Positions 18,698 through 29,600 of a stretch of 64,000 nt of DNA are shown in pieces. The notes below the pieces were generated by a model. It worked only from the letters and a program-made list of their open reading frames with translations, was not told where the DNA came from and searched no databases. The DNA comes from Sediminibacterium sp. TEGAF015. Lineage in GTDB: Bacteria > Bacteroidota > Bacteroidia > Chitinophagales > Chitinophagaceae. Positions within the stretch are counted from its first letter, which is position 1, and every line of letters starts with the position of its first letter. The translations under genes and the position numbers were made by a program. Location of the stretch: assembly GCF_025997995.1 (NCBI RefSeq), contig NZ_AP026683.1:1798501-1862500 (forward strand), written 5' to 3'.

Positions 18698-19452
18698 TAA
18701 TTTCTTCGGTATTTTTTGTCCTGTTGGCTGTTTTCCTGCTGGTGCTGTTGTATTTATTTCTTCGAAAACAAAGGCAAAATCAACGTGAGAAAGAAGAGAT
18801 GAAAAATCAGTTTGAACAGACTATTATCAAATCGCAACTTGAGATACAAAATCAGACACTAACCTACATAGGATCTGAAATTCACGATAACCTGGTACAG
18901 ATTATCTATTTGTCCATGCTGAGGATAGCCAACCTAAAAAAAGAAATAGATGAAACCGATAAGGATGAAATATATAATTTATTAAAAAAGGTATGGCACG
19001 ATTTAAGAAATATTAGTCATAGCTTGATCAATACTAATTTTCACCAGATAGGATTTATTGAATCACTTGAGCAACTATTCCATAACATAGAAAAAACAGG
19101 AAAATATAAAACAATTTTACATGTTGATGAAGATGTGAACATGGATATGCTTGACAAAAGTGTTGACATCATATTATTCAGAATGATTCAAGAGATTTTA
19201 AACAACACACTAAAGCACGCTGCCTGTAATACAATTGAGGTTACTTTGAAAAATATAAACAATCAACTAAATATAGAAATAAAGGATAACGGAATTGGGT
19301 TTGATGTAAATAAAGCAAGAGAGTCAAGTGAAGGTGTAGGAATTAATAATATAATCAGTAGAGCCAGATTGATTAACGCAACCGTTACAATCAATAGCGT
19401 TATCAATCTGGGAACAACCGTAAATATCTTACTTAAAGCCAAAACAGCATGA
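18661..19452 (+). CDS. NarL-system sensor histidine kinase (HisKA_3 type)
   Basis: This 263-residue kinase has one N-terminal membrane helix (about residues 8-33), a short coiled region, and a HisKA_3 dimerisation domain with the phospho-acceptor His in GSEIHDNLVQ (about residue 76). The ATPase domain has the N box (EILNNTLKHA), G1 box (DNGIGFD) and G2 box (GVGINNI). There is no periplasmic or PAS sensor domain. The stop overlaps the start of the response regulator gene (ATGA at 19449-19452). It most likely phosphorylates that regulator in response to a signal supplied by the membrane protein encoded just upstream. Confidence 0.9.
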   Translation: MPENQEDILVTIIISSVFFVLLAVFLLVLLYLFLRKQRQNQREKEEMKNQFEQTIIKSQLEIQNQTLTYIGSEIHDNLVQIIYLSMLRIANLKKEIDETDKDEIYNLLKKVWHDLRNISHSLINTNFHQIGFIESLEQLFHNIEKTGKYKTILHVDEDVNMDMLDKSVDIILFRMIQEILNNTLKHAACNTIEVTLKNINNQLNIEIKDNGIGFDVNKARESSEGVGINNIISRARLINATVTINSVINLGTTVNILLKAKTA

Positions 19453-20108
19453 AGACAACGGTAGCATTGGTAGATGATCATGAACTACTCAGATCAGGAT
19501 TGGTAGGAATAATAAATTCGCTGGGCGACTTCGAAGTAATTTTTGAAGCGGGTAATGGTTTGGAGTTTATTAAAAAGGTAAACAAGAACAATCCACCAGA
19601 CATTGTTTTATTAGATATAACCATGCCCGAAATGGATGGGTATGAAACTGCTGCATGGATAAGAAAAACACTTCCTTCAGTTAAGATACTGGTCTTAAGC
19701 ATGCTATCAAACGATATGGCAATTATTCGTATGCTACGCAATGGAGTCAAGGGTTATATCATTAAAGACAGCAAGCCCCATGTTTTTAAAGAAGCAATGG
19801 AATCAATTCAAAAAAATGAATTTTACGTTAATGAATTGGTAAGAGACAAACTCATTAACTATGTTTCCAATGAAGAAGAAGACGGAAAGCAAACCCAGTC
19901 ATTACTTAATATTTCCGAGCAGGAAGCCCATTTTTTGGAACTTCTATGTGCAGATAAATCATATAAAGAGATTGCAGATGAAATGTGTGTCAGTGTTAGA
20001 ACTATAGATAATTACAGAGACAACCTTTTTAAAAAACTGGAAATAAAAACACGTGTTGGTCTTGTTTTGTTCGCTATTAAACAAGGCATTGCCAATATTC
20101 ACGAATAA
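19449..20108 (+). CDS. LuxR/NarL-family response regulator
   Basis: The 219-residue regulator has an N-terminal receiver domain with the acidic pair D9/D10 (ALVDDHE), phospho-acceptor D56 (IVLLDITMP), and the switch Ser and Lys in VLSML and IIKD. The C-terminal LuxR-type helix-turn-helix (about 150-215) contains YKEIADEMCVSVRTIDNYRDNL. It is the obvious partner of the kinase whose gene it overlaps by 4 bp. Targets are unknown, but porZ starts 13 bp downstream and may be transcribed with it. Confidence 0.93.
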   Translation: MKTTVALVDDHELLRSGLVGIINSLGDFEVIFEAGNGLEFIKKVNKNNPPDIVLLDITMPEMDGYETAAWIRKTLPSVKILVLSMLSNDMAIIRMLRNGVKGYIIKDSKPHVFKEAMESIQKNEFYVNELVRDKLINYVSNEEEDGKQTQSLLNISEQEAHFLELLCADKSYKEIADEMCVSVRTIDNYRDNLFKKLEIKTRVGLVLFAIKQGIANIHE

Positions 20109-20121
20109 GCTCACTTCAACC

Positions 20122-22419
20122 ATGTGCAGAATTGTCAATATAATCGTTGCATTGCTGTTATTGGCTAGTAAAGTTACGGCACAAAAAGCACCAGTTCCTA
20201 TTGGCCAGTGGAGAGATCATTTAAATTATCAAACTACCATTCAGGTGGTAAAAGGAGATAAAATATATACAGCAACAGAGGCTGCTGTATTCTCCATAGA
20301 TAAAGACTCAGAAATTAGTCGTTACAATAAGATAAACCGACTTAGTGATATAGGTGTACAGCAAATTGCATGGGATGAACTTAATCAGCAACTAATTGTA
20401 GCTTACAAAAACAGTAATCTGGATATATTAAAAAATGATCTTACCATTAACCTTGGCGATATTCAAAAAAGTAATATTGCAGGTGATAAAAGAATCAATG
20501 CGATTTACTGTTCTAATGGAAATGCATTTTTATCAACCGGCCTGGGAATAATAGTTGTTAATACAATTAAGTACGAAATAAGAGATACCTGGATAATTGG
20601 CAATAACGGAAATCAGGTTACCATAAATTCTTTTTCAGAAGACAGTCAGCGTTATTATGCAGCCACTGCCGAAGGATTAAAAAGTATTTTAAAAAGCAAC
20701 ACCAACCCTGCCAACTTTCAAAACTGGGGTATAGTTCCAACACCTTATGCAGGGAATATTTCTTTTACAGGCCTTCTGAATAATCAGCTCGTTATTACGC
20801 AAAGAGATAGCCTATTTATACAAGAAAACAACCAGTGGAAATTATTGTATCAGGAGGCAGGATGGTCCGTACTAAATACAACTATTTCTGAAAATAAAAT
20901 TAGCATTTGCCTCAGAACAACCTCCGGTAATTCCAAAGTGGTAATGCTAAATAAAGACGGGAATATTGAAAAAATATTGGCAGCACCAGGTGTTATTTCA
21001 TTGCCATTGTCAGCCATTGCTGCAGATGGGAAAATATGGGTTGCTGATCAGTTCGGAGGCCTATCTTCATTTAGCAGCAACAGTAATATTATAGAAAGAT
21101 TTATACCAAATGGCCCAGACGGAATTCCATCAGGAGATATGGATTTCAATAATGGCAGGTTCCTACAAGGAACAGGTGCAGTAAATAATGCCTGGAATTA
21201 TCTCTATAGAAGAGAAGGATTTATTGAATTTGTTGATGGGGTTTGGAAGAATACCGGAGCCATTAACACCCCTATACTAGATAGCGCCTTGGACATCATT
21301 ACAATAAGCAGCAATCCTGCCAATCAAACTATCTGGGCTGGTAGTTATGGCGGAGGTCTAATTAAGATACAAGGCAATCAAATACAGATATTAAAGCAAA
21401 ACAGTTCACTTGAAGCTGCAATAGGTGACCCGGGAAGTTATCGTGTTAGTAGTTTGGCATTAGACAAACAACAAAATTTATGGATAAGTAATTATGGTGC
21501 ACCAAAACCACTAAAATTACTATCGAAAAATAATGAATGGGCTGGTTTTTCACCCCCAGTTACGCTTTTGGAAAATGCGCTGGCAAAGATTATTTCAGAC
21601 GATGAAAACAGTCAGTTATGGATTCAAAGCCCCAAAGGCAATGGTCTTTTGGTATATCACTATGGAAATAATTTATTATCCGCAACGGATGACCGCTGGA
21701 AAATTTTTAAACAGGGTGCAGGAAATGGCAACTTGCCTTCAAACAATGTATTGAGTCTGGCAAAGGACATGGACAATACTATTTGGGTAGGCACAGATGA
21801 TGGGATTGGCATTATTCAGTGCACGGACAATCCATTCAGCAACTGTGAGGCTATACTGCCAGTAATTCAACAGGACCAATTTGCCGGATATTTATTTAAA
21901 GGTCAGCAAGTTCAAAGTATTGCCGTTGACGGCGCAAACAGAAAATGGATCGGCACCCAGAATGGTGCATGGTTAATCAGCCCTGATGGAAAAAATACCA
22001 TTCACCATTTTACAGTTACGAATAGTCCTTTATTCAGTAATGATGTTAAGAAAATTGGTATTGATCCATTAACTGGCGAAGTATATTTTGCAACATTCAA
22101 TGGGTTGTGTAGTTTTCGTTCAACAGCAACGGAATCGAAGCAGCAACTGGATAATGTTCTTGTATTCCCTAATCCAGTTCCACCACAATTCAGCGGACAA
22201 ATTGCTATCAGGGGGCTTACAGAAAATGCAATCGTCAAAATAACGGAACTGAATGGCCGATTGGTGTATCAAACCAGAAGCCTGGGTGGGCAGGCTATTT
22301 GGAACGGACTCGATTATAATGGAAGAAAAATTGCATCAGGAATTTATCTTGTGCTAGTAAAAGACAATAAAGGGATAGAAAACATTGCTACTAAAATAAT
22401 TATCACCAGTGGCAGATAA
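20122..22419 (+). CDS. porZ: Type IX secretion system protein PorZ
   Basis: The 765-residue exported protein has a signal peptide ending near VTAQ, then the PorZ N-terminal beta-propeller signature (GQWRDHLNYQ and IYTATEAAVFSID), followed by two-component-regulator-like propeller repeats (for example IWVGTDDGIGIIQC, KWIGTQNGAWLI). The last 80 residues are a type IX C-terminal sorting domain: VFPNPVPPQFSG, then ITELNGRLVYQ, and GIYLVLVKDNKG. In Porphyromonas, PorZ belongs to the cell-surface attachment complex with PorU, PorV and PorQ, and supplies A-LPS to the sortase PorU. None of its partners are in this window. The ATG at 20122 is chosen because it begins the signal peptide. Confidence 0.88.
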   Translation: MCRIVNIIVALLLLASKVTAQKAPVPIGQWRDHLNYQTTIQVVKGDKIYTATEAAVFSIDKDSEISRYNKINRLSDIGVQQIAWDELNQQLIVAYKNSNLDILKNDLTINLGDIQKSNIAGDKRINAIYCSNGNAFLSTGLGIIVVNTIKYEIRDTWIIGNNGNQVTINSFSEDSQRYYAATAEGLKSILKSNTNPANFQNWGIVPTPYAGNISFTGLLNNQLVITQRDSLFIQENNQWKLLYQEAGWSVLNTTISENKISICLRTTSGNSKVVMLNKDGNIEKILAAPGVISLPLSAIAADGKIWVADQFGGLSSFSSNSNIIERFIPNGPDGIPSGDMDFNNGRFLQGTGAVNNAWNYLYRREGFIEFVDGVWKNTGAINTPILDSALDIITISSNPANQTIWAGSYGGGLIKIQGNQIQILKQNSSLEAAIGDPGSYRVSSLALDKQQNLWISNYGAPKPLKLLSKNNEWAGFSPPVTLLENALAKIISDDENSQLWIQSPKGNGLLVYHYGNNLLSATDDRWKIFKQGAGNGNLPSNNVLSLAKDMDNTIWVGTDDGIGIIQCTDNPFSNCEAILPVIQQDQFAGYLFKGQQVQSIAVDGANRKWIGTQNGAWLISPDGKNTIHHFTVTNSPLFSNDVKKIGIDPLTGEVYFATFNGLCSFRSTATESKQQLDNVLVFPNPVPPQFSGQIAIRGLTENAIVKITELNGRLVYQTRSLGGQAIWNGLDYNGRKIASGIYLVLVKDNKGIENIATKIIITSGR

Positions 22420-22432
22420 GTATAACAGTAAT

Positions 22433-22963
22433 ATGACCAGACTAGAGTCAGCCCGTTTATTAATCAGACCCATGAGTATTATTGATGCGGCATTTATGCT
22501 TCAGCTCATGAACACATCAGGCTGGATTGAATTTATTGGAGACAGAAATGTAAAAGACAGAACAGCTGCCAGCAATTATATACTCACCAGAATCATTCCC
22601 AGTTATCATACCTATGGATTTGGATTATACCTGGTTCTTTTAAAACATTCAAGCAAACCTGTTGGTATTTGCGGTCTGGTAAAAAGAGAGGACTTGACGC
22701 ATCCAGATCTTGGTTTTGCCATTTTACCTGAGCATGAAAACAAAGGATATATTTCAGAAGCCTGTCAAACGATTCTCGAATATGTTGAAAAGAATTTAAC
22801 TATATCAACTATCTATGGCATTACTACCGAAAAGAATATTGCTGCCAAAAAAGTTTTGGAAAAACAAGGACTAACTTTTCTGCAAACAGTTCAGCTCCCT
22901 CAAAATCAACATGAATTTTTACTGTATGCTAAGGTTTTGCATAAGGAAGACGTTGCACCATAG
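22433..22963 (+). CDS. GNAT-family N-acetyltransferase (RimJ/RimL-like)
   Basis: The 176-residue enzyme shows the N-terminal RimJ/RimL pattern LESARLLIRPMSIIDAAFML, the central strand KPVGICGLV, the pantetheine-binding loop region AILPEHENKGYISEA and the C-terminal ITTEKNIAAKKVLEKQG. It would transfer an acetyl group from acetyl-CoA to a protein N-terminus or small amine; the substrate is unknown. The ATG at 22433 is preferred over a GTG at 22409 that lies inside porZ. The last 35 bp overlap the convergent flavin reductase gene. Confidence 0.87.
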   Translation: MTRLESARLLIRPMSIIDAAFMLQLMNTSGWIEFIGDRNVKDRTAASNYILTRIIPSYHTYGFGLYLVLLKHSSKPVGICGLVKREDLTHPDLGFAILPEHENKGYISEACQTILEYVEKNLTISTIYGITTEKNIAAKKVLEKQGLTFLQTVQLPQNQHEFLLYAKVLHKEDVAP

Positions 22964-23540
22964 TAGCATTGGCATATCCATCTAATCCGAGTGACAACAT
23001 AGATCCGGCTTTCTCCAGATCAATAAATCCATCGGTTTGTACAAGGGATTCGCTAAGAAAAACATGCTGCAATGCTCCTATTACCAAGAAGGTCTGATTA
23101 TGGGAAATGGGAACAATTTCAACCAGCTGAAGATGATACTTAACAGGTGACTCCTGTACAAAAGGAGCTGGAATACCTTCCTCAAATTGGGACGCTAATC
23201 CAACTGCCTCAAACTCATTTACTGCAGGTTCATATTTGGCACTGCTCTGATGTGCTTTTTGGAAAATATCTTCTGTGATATGATTCACTGTATAGTGCTG
23301 CACATCTTTAATGTTCTGGATGCTATCCGGCGCTGCTGGCAACGGACGATTGATATAGCCAATTAATGCAGGATCTGCACCCAGATGTACAATATTGCTG
23401 ATAACAGATAAGTTGGGAACACCTTCTTTACTAACAGTTCCCACCAAGCTTACCGGTTTAAATCCGGAAAGGCAATTAATAAAATTAGCGCGATAAAAAC
23501 GCTCCCATTTTTGTATTTCACCTAAAGAATATAGCCGCAT
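22929..23540 (-). CDS. Flavin reductase-like (FMN-binding split-barrel) protein
   Basis: The 203-residue protein matches the flavin reductase-like family, with the FMN-binding region KPVSLVGTVSKEGVPNLSV, then IGYINRPL and KDVQHYTVNHITEDI. Such proteins bind FMN and either reduce it or use it on small substrates. No oxygenase partner lies nearby. Its 3' end overlaps the convergent acetyltransferase gene by 35 bp, so the two transcripts would be antisense to each other there. Confidence 0.85.
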   Translation of the reverse strand: MRLYSLGEIQKWERFYRANFINCLSGFKPVSLVGTVSKEGVPNLSVISNIVHLGADPALIGYINRPLPAAPDSIQNIKDVQHYTVNHITEDIFQKAHQSSAKYEPAVNEFEAVGLASQFEEGIPAPFVQESPVKYHLQLVEIVPISHNQTFLVIGALQHVFLSESLVQTDGFIDLEKAGSMLSLGLDGYANATMVQRLPYAKP

Positions 23541-23574
23541 GAAATATATAATGTCTGAGTTGCTGAATTGTTGA

Positions 23575-26004
23575 CTAATCCTTGTCAGCTTTTTCTATCG
23601 GCTTATAAAAAGCAGCACGCTTTGGTCCGGGGAATGGAATATGATCTCCTTTTAGTCCATGCCACAATACTTTATTAAATTCAAGATCGGGCACATCATC
23701 TTCCTTGGCCAGACTAAAAGCCTCAGAACGGCGCTGCCATTCATTTCTGGCAGTGTTTCGGTCTTTCAGATCCACTTTTGGCAATACAGAGGTAAAATGC
23801 GTAAGATCCGGCGTTGAGGTAAAACAACGCCACATTGGTGTTGCAGCTGCGTCGTATTGACTCATTGGAGGCATACCCAGAATTAGTTCCATGGTTCTTA
23901 GCGCAGAGGAAGTACTGTACATGGTATGATCTACAAATCCACGTTTTACAAAACCTCCTGCAACAAATGCGATACTTCTATGTGCATCAACATGGTCTGC
24001 ACCATTCTGCGCATCATCTTCTACAATAAAAACAGCGGTCTCTTTCCAGATTGGGCTCTTACTTAAATATTCAACAAAAAGTCCAACTGCATAATCATTG
24101 TCTGCCACATGAGCATAAGGAGTTGGTCTGCCTAGCTTTAAGCCTTCTGTATGGTCATTCGAAAAACGGATAGAATTAAACTGTGGTACTTTATTGATAG
24201 TCAGCAAAGAATCAAAATCTTTTTTCCATTGGAAAAAACGCGTTGTATCCATCACTGAATTATTATAGCCCGTAAAGTATTTACAAAAGTTTCCTTCCAG
24301 CACCGGAATATTGGCCTTATAGTTGTCTACAAATTCACCATAGCTTCTGAAACTAACACCAGCACGCTTGGCATGATCCCAGAAAAATCCGCCTTTATTA
24401 TTGGCAACTTTCCTGTTCCCTTCGCCATCATAACTACCCCCTCTTCCTCCATAACTGCTTACCCAGCTTTTCTCCAGAAAATCTGTGGCATATGCACCCA
24501 TCGTCCAGTTATGTCCATCCATGCTAACTTCTCCATCTACATAAAAGTTATCGAGCAATACAAAACTTCTGGCAAGAGCATGTTGGTTAGGCGTAATATT
24601 TTCACCAAACAAAGTAAGTCTGGGATCACCATTTCCTTCCTTTACATCACCTAATACCTGATCGTAAGTTCTGTTTTCTTTAATCACATAAAACACATAT
24701 TTGATCGGACTTTTCTCGCCTACTTTTCTTGGAATAGGATTTCCAGCCTCCCCTTTTGCCAACTGCTCCTTTACCTTGTTATAAGGCGTGTTCTGATAAA
24801 CAGCTTGTGAATACACACTCATTTGCTTTGGTGTTGGCATGTTAATAATACTCATACTACCCATGAACAAACCAGCAATATATTCTACACCTATAGGTTT
24901 ATTTGGATCGCCTTCGTGATGCAAAACAATTTGCTTATTAGCAAATGGATTAGGTCCGTATACATTGGCTTTGGAAGAAAAGCCTTTCCCATTGGCAACA
25001 AATATTTTATTACCTACCACTTTTACATTGGTTGGATACCAGCCCACCGGTATAAAGCCTTTACTCTTGCTGGCAACTGGTACCGTTACATCATACACAG
25101 CCAAACAGTTATTATCTGCATTGGCTACAAAAAGTGTTTTTTCGTCTGTACTTAACGCCAGTCCATTGGTGGTAGACCCATTGGGTGCATCAGGATACAA
25201 TGCAACATTTAATACCTCCACCACTTTAAACTCTTTTGTATTAATCACTGAAACAGAATTGTCATTGGCATTAGCTACATATAGTACAGATCCTTTTTTA
25301 TTCAGTACAATTTCATTTGGGTTGTCTCCTACTGAAACAGATGCAGTTATTTTTCTTTCACTGGTATTAAACTGATAAATTTTGTCGCAGCCCCAGCAAC
25401 TGATATAAAGAAAACGATTATCTGGTGATAAAACACAGGTATAGGCTTCCCCTTCGAGCGCCTGCTTAAATAGTATTTGCTTGGTCAATAAATCAACAAT
25501 GTAAAGCTGATTATCTTCTCTGGTTACTATATACATCCATTGCCTAGCATGGTCTATAGCAATTCCCGCAGGACTTATTTTATTCGGCCATTTTTTCCCA
25601 AGAACTATTGAATCAATTAAAGTCAGTTTTTTATTTTCAACTGAAAAAATTTCAATTCGGTTATTATGTCCACCGGAAGCATAGAGCTTTTTTTCATCTT
25701 TGCTAAACGCCAGACCATACCAGCTTCTTTCAATGATTTTTGTGTCAAGTATTTTTTCTGCAACAGGGTCAATTAATTGAATACTCTGTACCCCCTGACC
25801 ATTATTGGTTACAGCCATCAACTGCTTTGATGGGCTAACCACTATATTTAATGGCAAATCTCCCAATGGTAAACTTCTACCTACAGGAGTCAACCCCCAA
25901 CCGTTGGGTAACATTACTTTTTTATCCAACAGTTGCTGAACAGTTTGAGCTGTAGTTAACTGAAAAGTAAAAAGGGCAAGGCCAATACAGAATAATCTGA
26001 ACAT
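23575..26004 (-). CDS. Exported YncE-like beta-propeller / phosphoesterase fusion
   Basis: The 809-residue protein has a signal peptide (to about residue 19), a YVTN/YncE-type seven-bladed propeller (about 40-370, with repeats such as LSPDNRFLYISCWG and VLYVANANDNSVSVI) and a phosphoesterase domain of the alkaline phosphatase superfamily (about 430-760). The latter has YVIKENRTYDQVLGD at the nucleophile end, MDGHNWTMG, and the late metal-site segments FIVEDDAQNGADHVDAHR. It probably hydrolyses phosphate or phosphodiester bonds outside the inner membrane. The combination is common in Bacteroidota, with no settled substrate. A TACCTTTA box at 26023-26030 could be its -7 promoter element. Confidence 0.88.
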   Translation of the reverse strand: MFRLFCIGLALFTFQLTTAQTVQQLLDKKVMLPNGWGLTPVGRSLPLGDLPLNIVVSPSKQLMAVTNNGQGVQSIQLIDPVAEKILDTKIIERSWYGLAFSKDEKKLYASGGHNNRIEIFSVENKKLTLIDSIVLGKKWPNKISPAGIAIDHARQWMYIVTREDNQLYIVDLLTKQILFKQALEGEAYTCVLSPDNRFLYISCWGCDKIYQFNTSERKITASVSVGDNPNEIVLNKKGSVLYVANANDNSVSVINTKEFKVVEVLNVALYPDAPNGSTTNGLALSTDEKTLFVANADNNCLAVYDVTVPVASKSKGFIPVGWYPTNVKVVGNKIFVANGKGFSSKANVYGPNPFANKQIVLHHEGDPNKPIGVEYIAGLFMGSMSIINMPTPKQMSVYSQAVYQNTPYNKVKEQLAKGEAGNPIPRKVGEKSPIKYVFYVIKENRTYDQVLGDVKEGNGDPRLTLFGENITPNQHALARSFVLLDNFYVDGEVSMDGHNWTMGAYATDFLEKSWVSSYGGRGGSYDGEGNRKVANNKGGFFWDHAKRAGVSFRSYGEFVDNYKANIPVLEGNFCKYFTGYNNSVMDTTRFFQWKKDFDSLLTINKVPQFNSIRFSNDHTEGLKLGRPTPYAHVADNDYAVGLFVEYLSKSPIWKETAVFIVEDDAQNGADHVDAHRSIAFVAGGFVKRGFVDHTMYSTSSALRTMELILGMPPMSQYDAAATPMWRCFTSTPDLTHFTSVLPKVDLKDRNTARNEWQRRSEAFSLAKEDDVPDLEFNKVLWHGLKGDHIPFPGPKRAAFYKPIEKADKD

Positions 26005-26079
26005 AGTGCAGTCTTTAGTAGCTAAAGGTACACTTCTGTTTAAAAGAAAAAACGGCTTATCAATTATTTAATACACAAA

Positions 26080-26664
26080 CTACTGCTTGGCAAACTCGTA
26101 GCTCCTTACCGGTTTAAAAGTCAGCATACCGCGTTCACCAGGCACTACTCTGTACTGAATCTGACGGTACATACCCGTTCTTTGCGCACCAACAGAATCT
26201 GCCGTGAATACAGGGAATCTTCGCATTAGTGTTCCTTCCATTAGCATGTATGTGTCAAATCCCTTATAGCCGGTTCTTAATTTTGGATCATCTACAATAT
26301 CTGGGAATCCAATTCCTGCAAAAGTCTCATTCTTCACAGAAGACACACCAACAACCGTTCCCTTCTCGTCATTTCCGTTGAGATAAATATAAATGACCAT
26401 ATCAGGAAATAAGTCCCCGTTTAAATCGTCTACTTCTGCTTTACGGATTCTTCCCTTTACTTCAAAGCTAACGTCCCTGGCGCCACTGCTAAACCCAATT
26501 GGACTTACGGTAACATAGTTTTTTTCATCGTTTTTGTTGTTGCATACCAATTTGAAACCAACATTTCCCAACTTCATTATGGTATCAATTTTGCGATGCT
26601 GAGCATTCAGGTTGGTCAAGCCAAAGCACAGAATTAATAGGCCTACAATCATTTTTTTCATCAT
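26080..26664 (-). CDS. Exported protein of unknown function
   Basis: The 194-residue product begins with a signal peptide (MIVGLLILCFGLTNLNAQ). The mature part has VDDLNGDLFPDMVIYIYLNG, which resembles an FG-GAP/VCBS-type calcium-binding strand-loop (DLNGD..PD). Otherwise I recognise nothing. It starts 8 bp after the icmF stop on the same strand, so it is probably co-transcribed with icmF, but a functional link is not evident. Confidence 0.65.
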   Translation of the reverse strand: MMKKMIVGLLILCFGLTNLNAQHRKIDTIMKLGNVGFKLVCNNKNDEKNYVTVSPIGFSSGARDVSFEVKGRIRKAEVDDLNGDLFPDMVIYIYLNGNDEKGTVVGVSSVKNETFAGIGFPDIVDDPKLRTGYKGFDTYMLMEGTLMRRFPVFTADSVGAQRTGMYRQIQYRVVPGERGMLTFKPVRSYEFAKQ

Positions 26665-26672
26665 GATTCAAT

Positions 26673-29600
26673 TTACATATTTCTGCGATATTGACCACCC
26701 ACCTGATACAAGGCATTCGTAATTTCTCCCAGAGAGCAATATTTAACCGTCTCCATCAATTCTTCGAAAAGGTTTCCGTTGGTAATGGCTACCTGCTGTA
26801 GTTGAAGAAGTGCCGCTTTGCTCTTTCCTTCATTGCGAAGCTTGAATGCCTTCAGATTTTGGATTTGCTGTTCTTTCTCTTCTGTAGTGCTTCGGATAAC
26901 TTCACCCGGCAATACAGTAGGACTTCCCTTTTTATTCAGGAAGGTATTCACCCCAATTAATGGTAATTCACCGGTATGTTTTTTGGTCTCGTAATAAAGA
27001 CTTTCTTCCTGAATTTTGTTTCGCTGATACATTCTCTCCATAGCTCCCAGTACACCTCCTCTTTCAGAAATTCGTTCAAACTCAATTAACACTGCTTCTT
27101 CTACCAGATCCGTTAATTCTTCAATGGCAAAACTTCCCTGAATAAAGTTCTCTGTGTTGGCTGTACCAAGCTCACGGTTAATAATCAACTGAATAGCCAT
27201 CGCTCTTCTTACACTCTCTTCTGTAGGTGTAGTAATGGCTTCGTCGTACGCATTGGTGTGCAAACTATTGCAGTTATCATAAATAGCATACAATGCCTGC
27301 AAAGTAGTTCTGATATCATTAAAATCTATTTCCTGCGCATGCAAACTTCTTCCACTGGTTTGAATATGATATTTCAGCTTTTGTGAACGATCGTTCCCCT
27401 TGTACTTCTGCTTCATGGCCTTGGCCCAGATTCTTCTGGCAACTCTTCCAATCACACTGTATTCCGGATCCATACCATTACTGAAGAAGAAAGAAAGATT
27501 CGGCGCAAAATCATCAATATGCATGCCTCGGCTAAGATAATATTCTACAAATGTGAAACCATTAGCCAATGTAAATGCCAGCTGCGTAATTGGGTTGGCT
27601 CCAGCTTCTGCAATATGATATCCGCTAATACTTACACTGTAAAAATTTCGAACCTTCTGATCAATAAAATAAGCCTGAACATCACCCATTAGTTTTAGGG
27701 CAAACTCAGTAGAAAAAATACAGGTATTCTGTGCCTGATCTTCTTTTAAAATATCAGCCTGTACTGTTCCTCTTACTTGTGAAAGCGCTTCCGCTCTTAG
27801 TTTTGCATATATATCTGCGGGCAATACTTCATCCCCACTCACCCCCAACAATCCAATGCCTAAACCATTGTTTCCTTCCGGCAAACGCTCTGGCAAGGAT
27901 GGATTATAATAAACCGGTCTTGGCATTTTATTGAACTTGGCAGCAATGATGGCGTTCACTTCTTCCCACTTATTATTCGCCGTTATCCATTTTTCGCACA
28001 ACTGATCTATAGCTGCATTCATAAAGAACGCCAATATGATTGGAGCAGGACCATTAATAGTCATACTCACCGAAGTTTTAGGATCACAAAGATCAAAACC
28101 GCTGTATAATTTTTTAGCATCATCTACCGTAGCAATACTTACCCCGCTATTTCCTACTTTTCCATAGATATCAGGACGTAAATCAGGATCTTCTCCATAC
28201 AAAGTAACACTATCGAATGCTGTTGATAAACGGATTGCAGGCTGTCCTAAGGAAACGTAATGGAAACGTTTATTCGTTCTTTCTGGTCCACCTTCTCCTG
28301 CAAACATTCTGGTAGGATCTTCACCCTGTCTTTTCAATTCAAAAACACCTGCAGTGTATGGGAACTGACCTGGGATATTTTCCTGTAACTGCCATCTTAA
28401 AATATCTCCCCAGTCTTTGTATCTGGGTAATATTACTTTGGGAATTCTGGTACCACTTAAAGACTGTGTAGTTAAAGACTGTCGGATGGTTTTATCCCGA
28501 ACGGTGTATTCAAAATAATCTGCCTGGTATTTTTTTACCAATTCAGGCCAGCCCTCAAGCAGTTGTTTACAATCCGGATGTAATGCCTGTGCAAAGCTAT
28601 TGGCAATAAGCTGCAACTCAACAGTAGAAGCTGCATTGGCAGGTAATGATTGGATGGTGCCATGTACCTGATACCACTTGGAAGCAATAACACATTGCTC
28701 ATTTGCCCACTCATTATAACTACGGTTAGCATCTGCAATTTCAGCAAGATATCTAACACGCTTTGCAGGAATAATCTGCGCCCTGGTTGTAGTTTCCGTT
28801 AAGCCTGTATGAATAGCAGACTCTGTAGAAAAATAAACACCGCATTTATCTTGAATTGCCTGCACAATTTTTCCAAACAGTTGATTAATTCCACTATCAT
28901 TAAACTGAGCAGCAATGGTTCCTACTACAGGAAGATCTTCATCTGCAGCAGTCCACAACTCGTGATTGCGTTTGTATTGTTTTCTTACATCATGTAATGC
29001 ATCCAATGCACCCGCTTTATCAAACTTATTGATGCAGATGATGTCTGCATAATCCAGCATATTGATTTTTTCTAACTGCGAAGCAGCTCCATATTCAGGT
29101 GTCATCACATACAAACTCACATCGCAGAATTCCAGAATAGAAGCGTCACTTTGTCCTACACCTGCAGACTCAAGAATCACCATATCAAATCCTGCCATTT
29201 TGCAGATATTAATTGCTTCCTGAACATGTGCACTTAGTGCAGTATTGTCGTCACGGGTAGCCAGACTTCTCATGTAAGCTCGATTATGTGCAATGGCATT
29301 CATTCGGATTCTATCTCCCAGCAAAGCACCACCGGTTTTTTTCTTGGAAGGATCTACAGAAATAACTGCAATGGTTTTATCTGTATAATTATTGAGGTAT
29401 CTTCTCACAATTTCATCTGTAACAGAACTTTTACCTGCACCGCCGGTTCCGGTAATACCTAACACAGGAACAGATCCAGTATCAACACCCAAATCAGCAA
29501 CTTCGATCTGCCCAAGATTTTCTGCGATGGTAATTTTACGGGCTATGCTTCGAATGTCTTTGGCTTCACCCAGATTCATCGGACTATTGGTATTGGCAGG

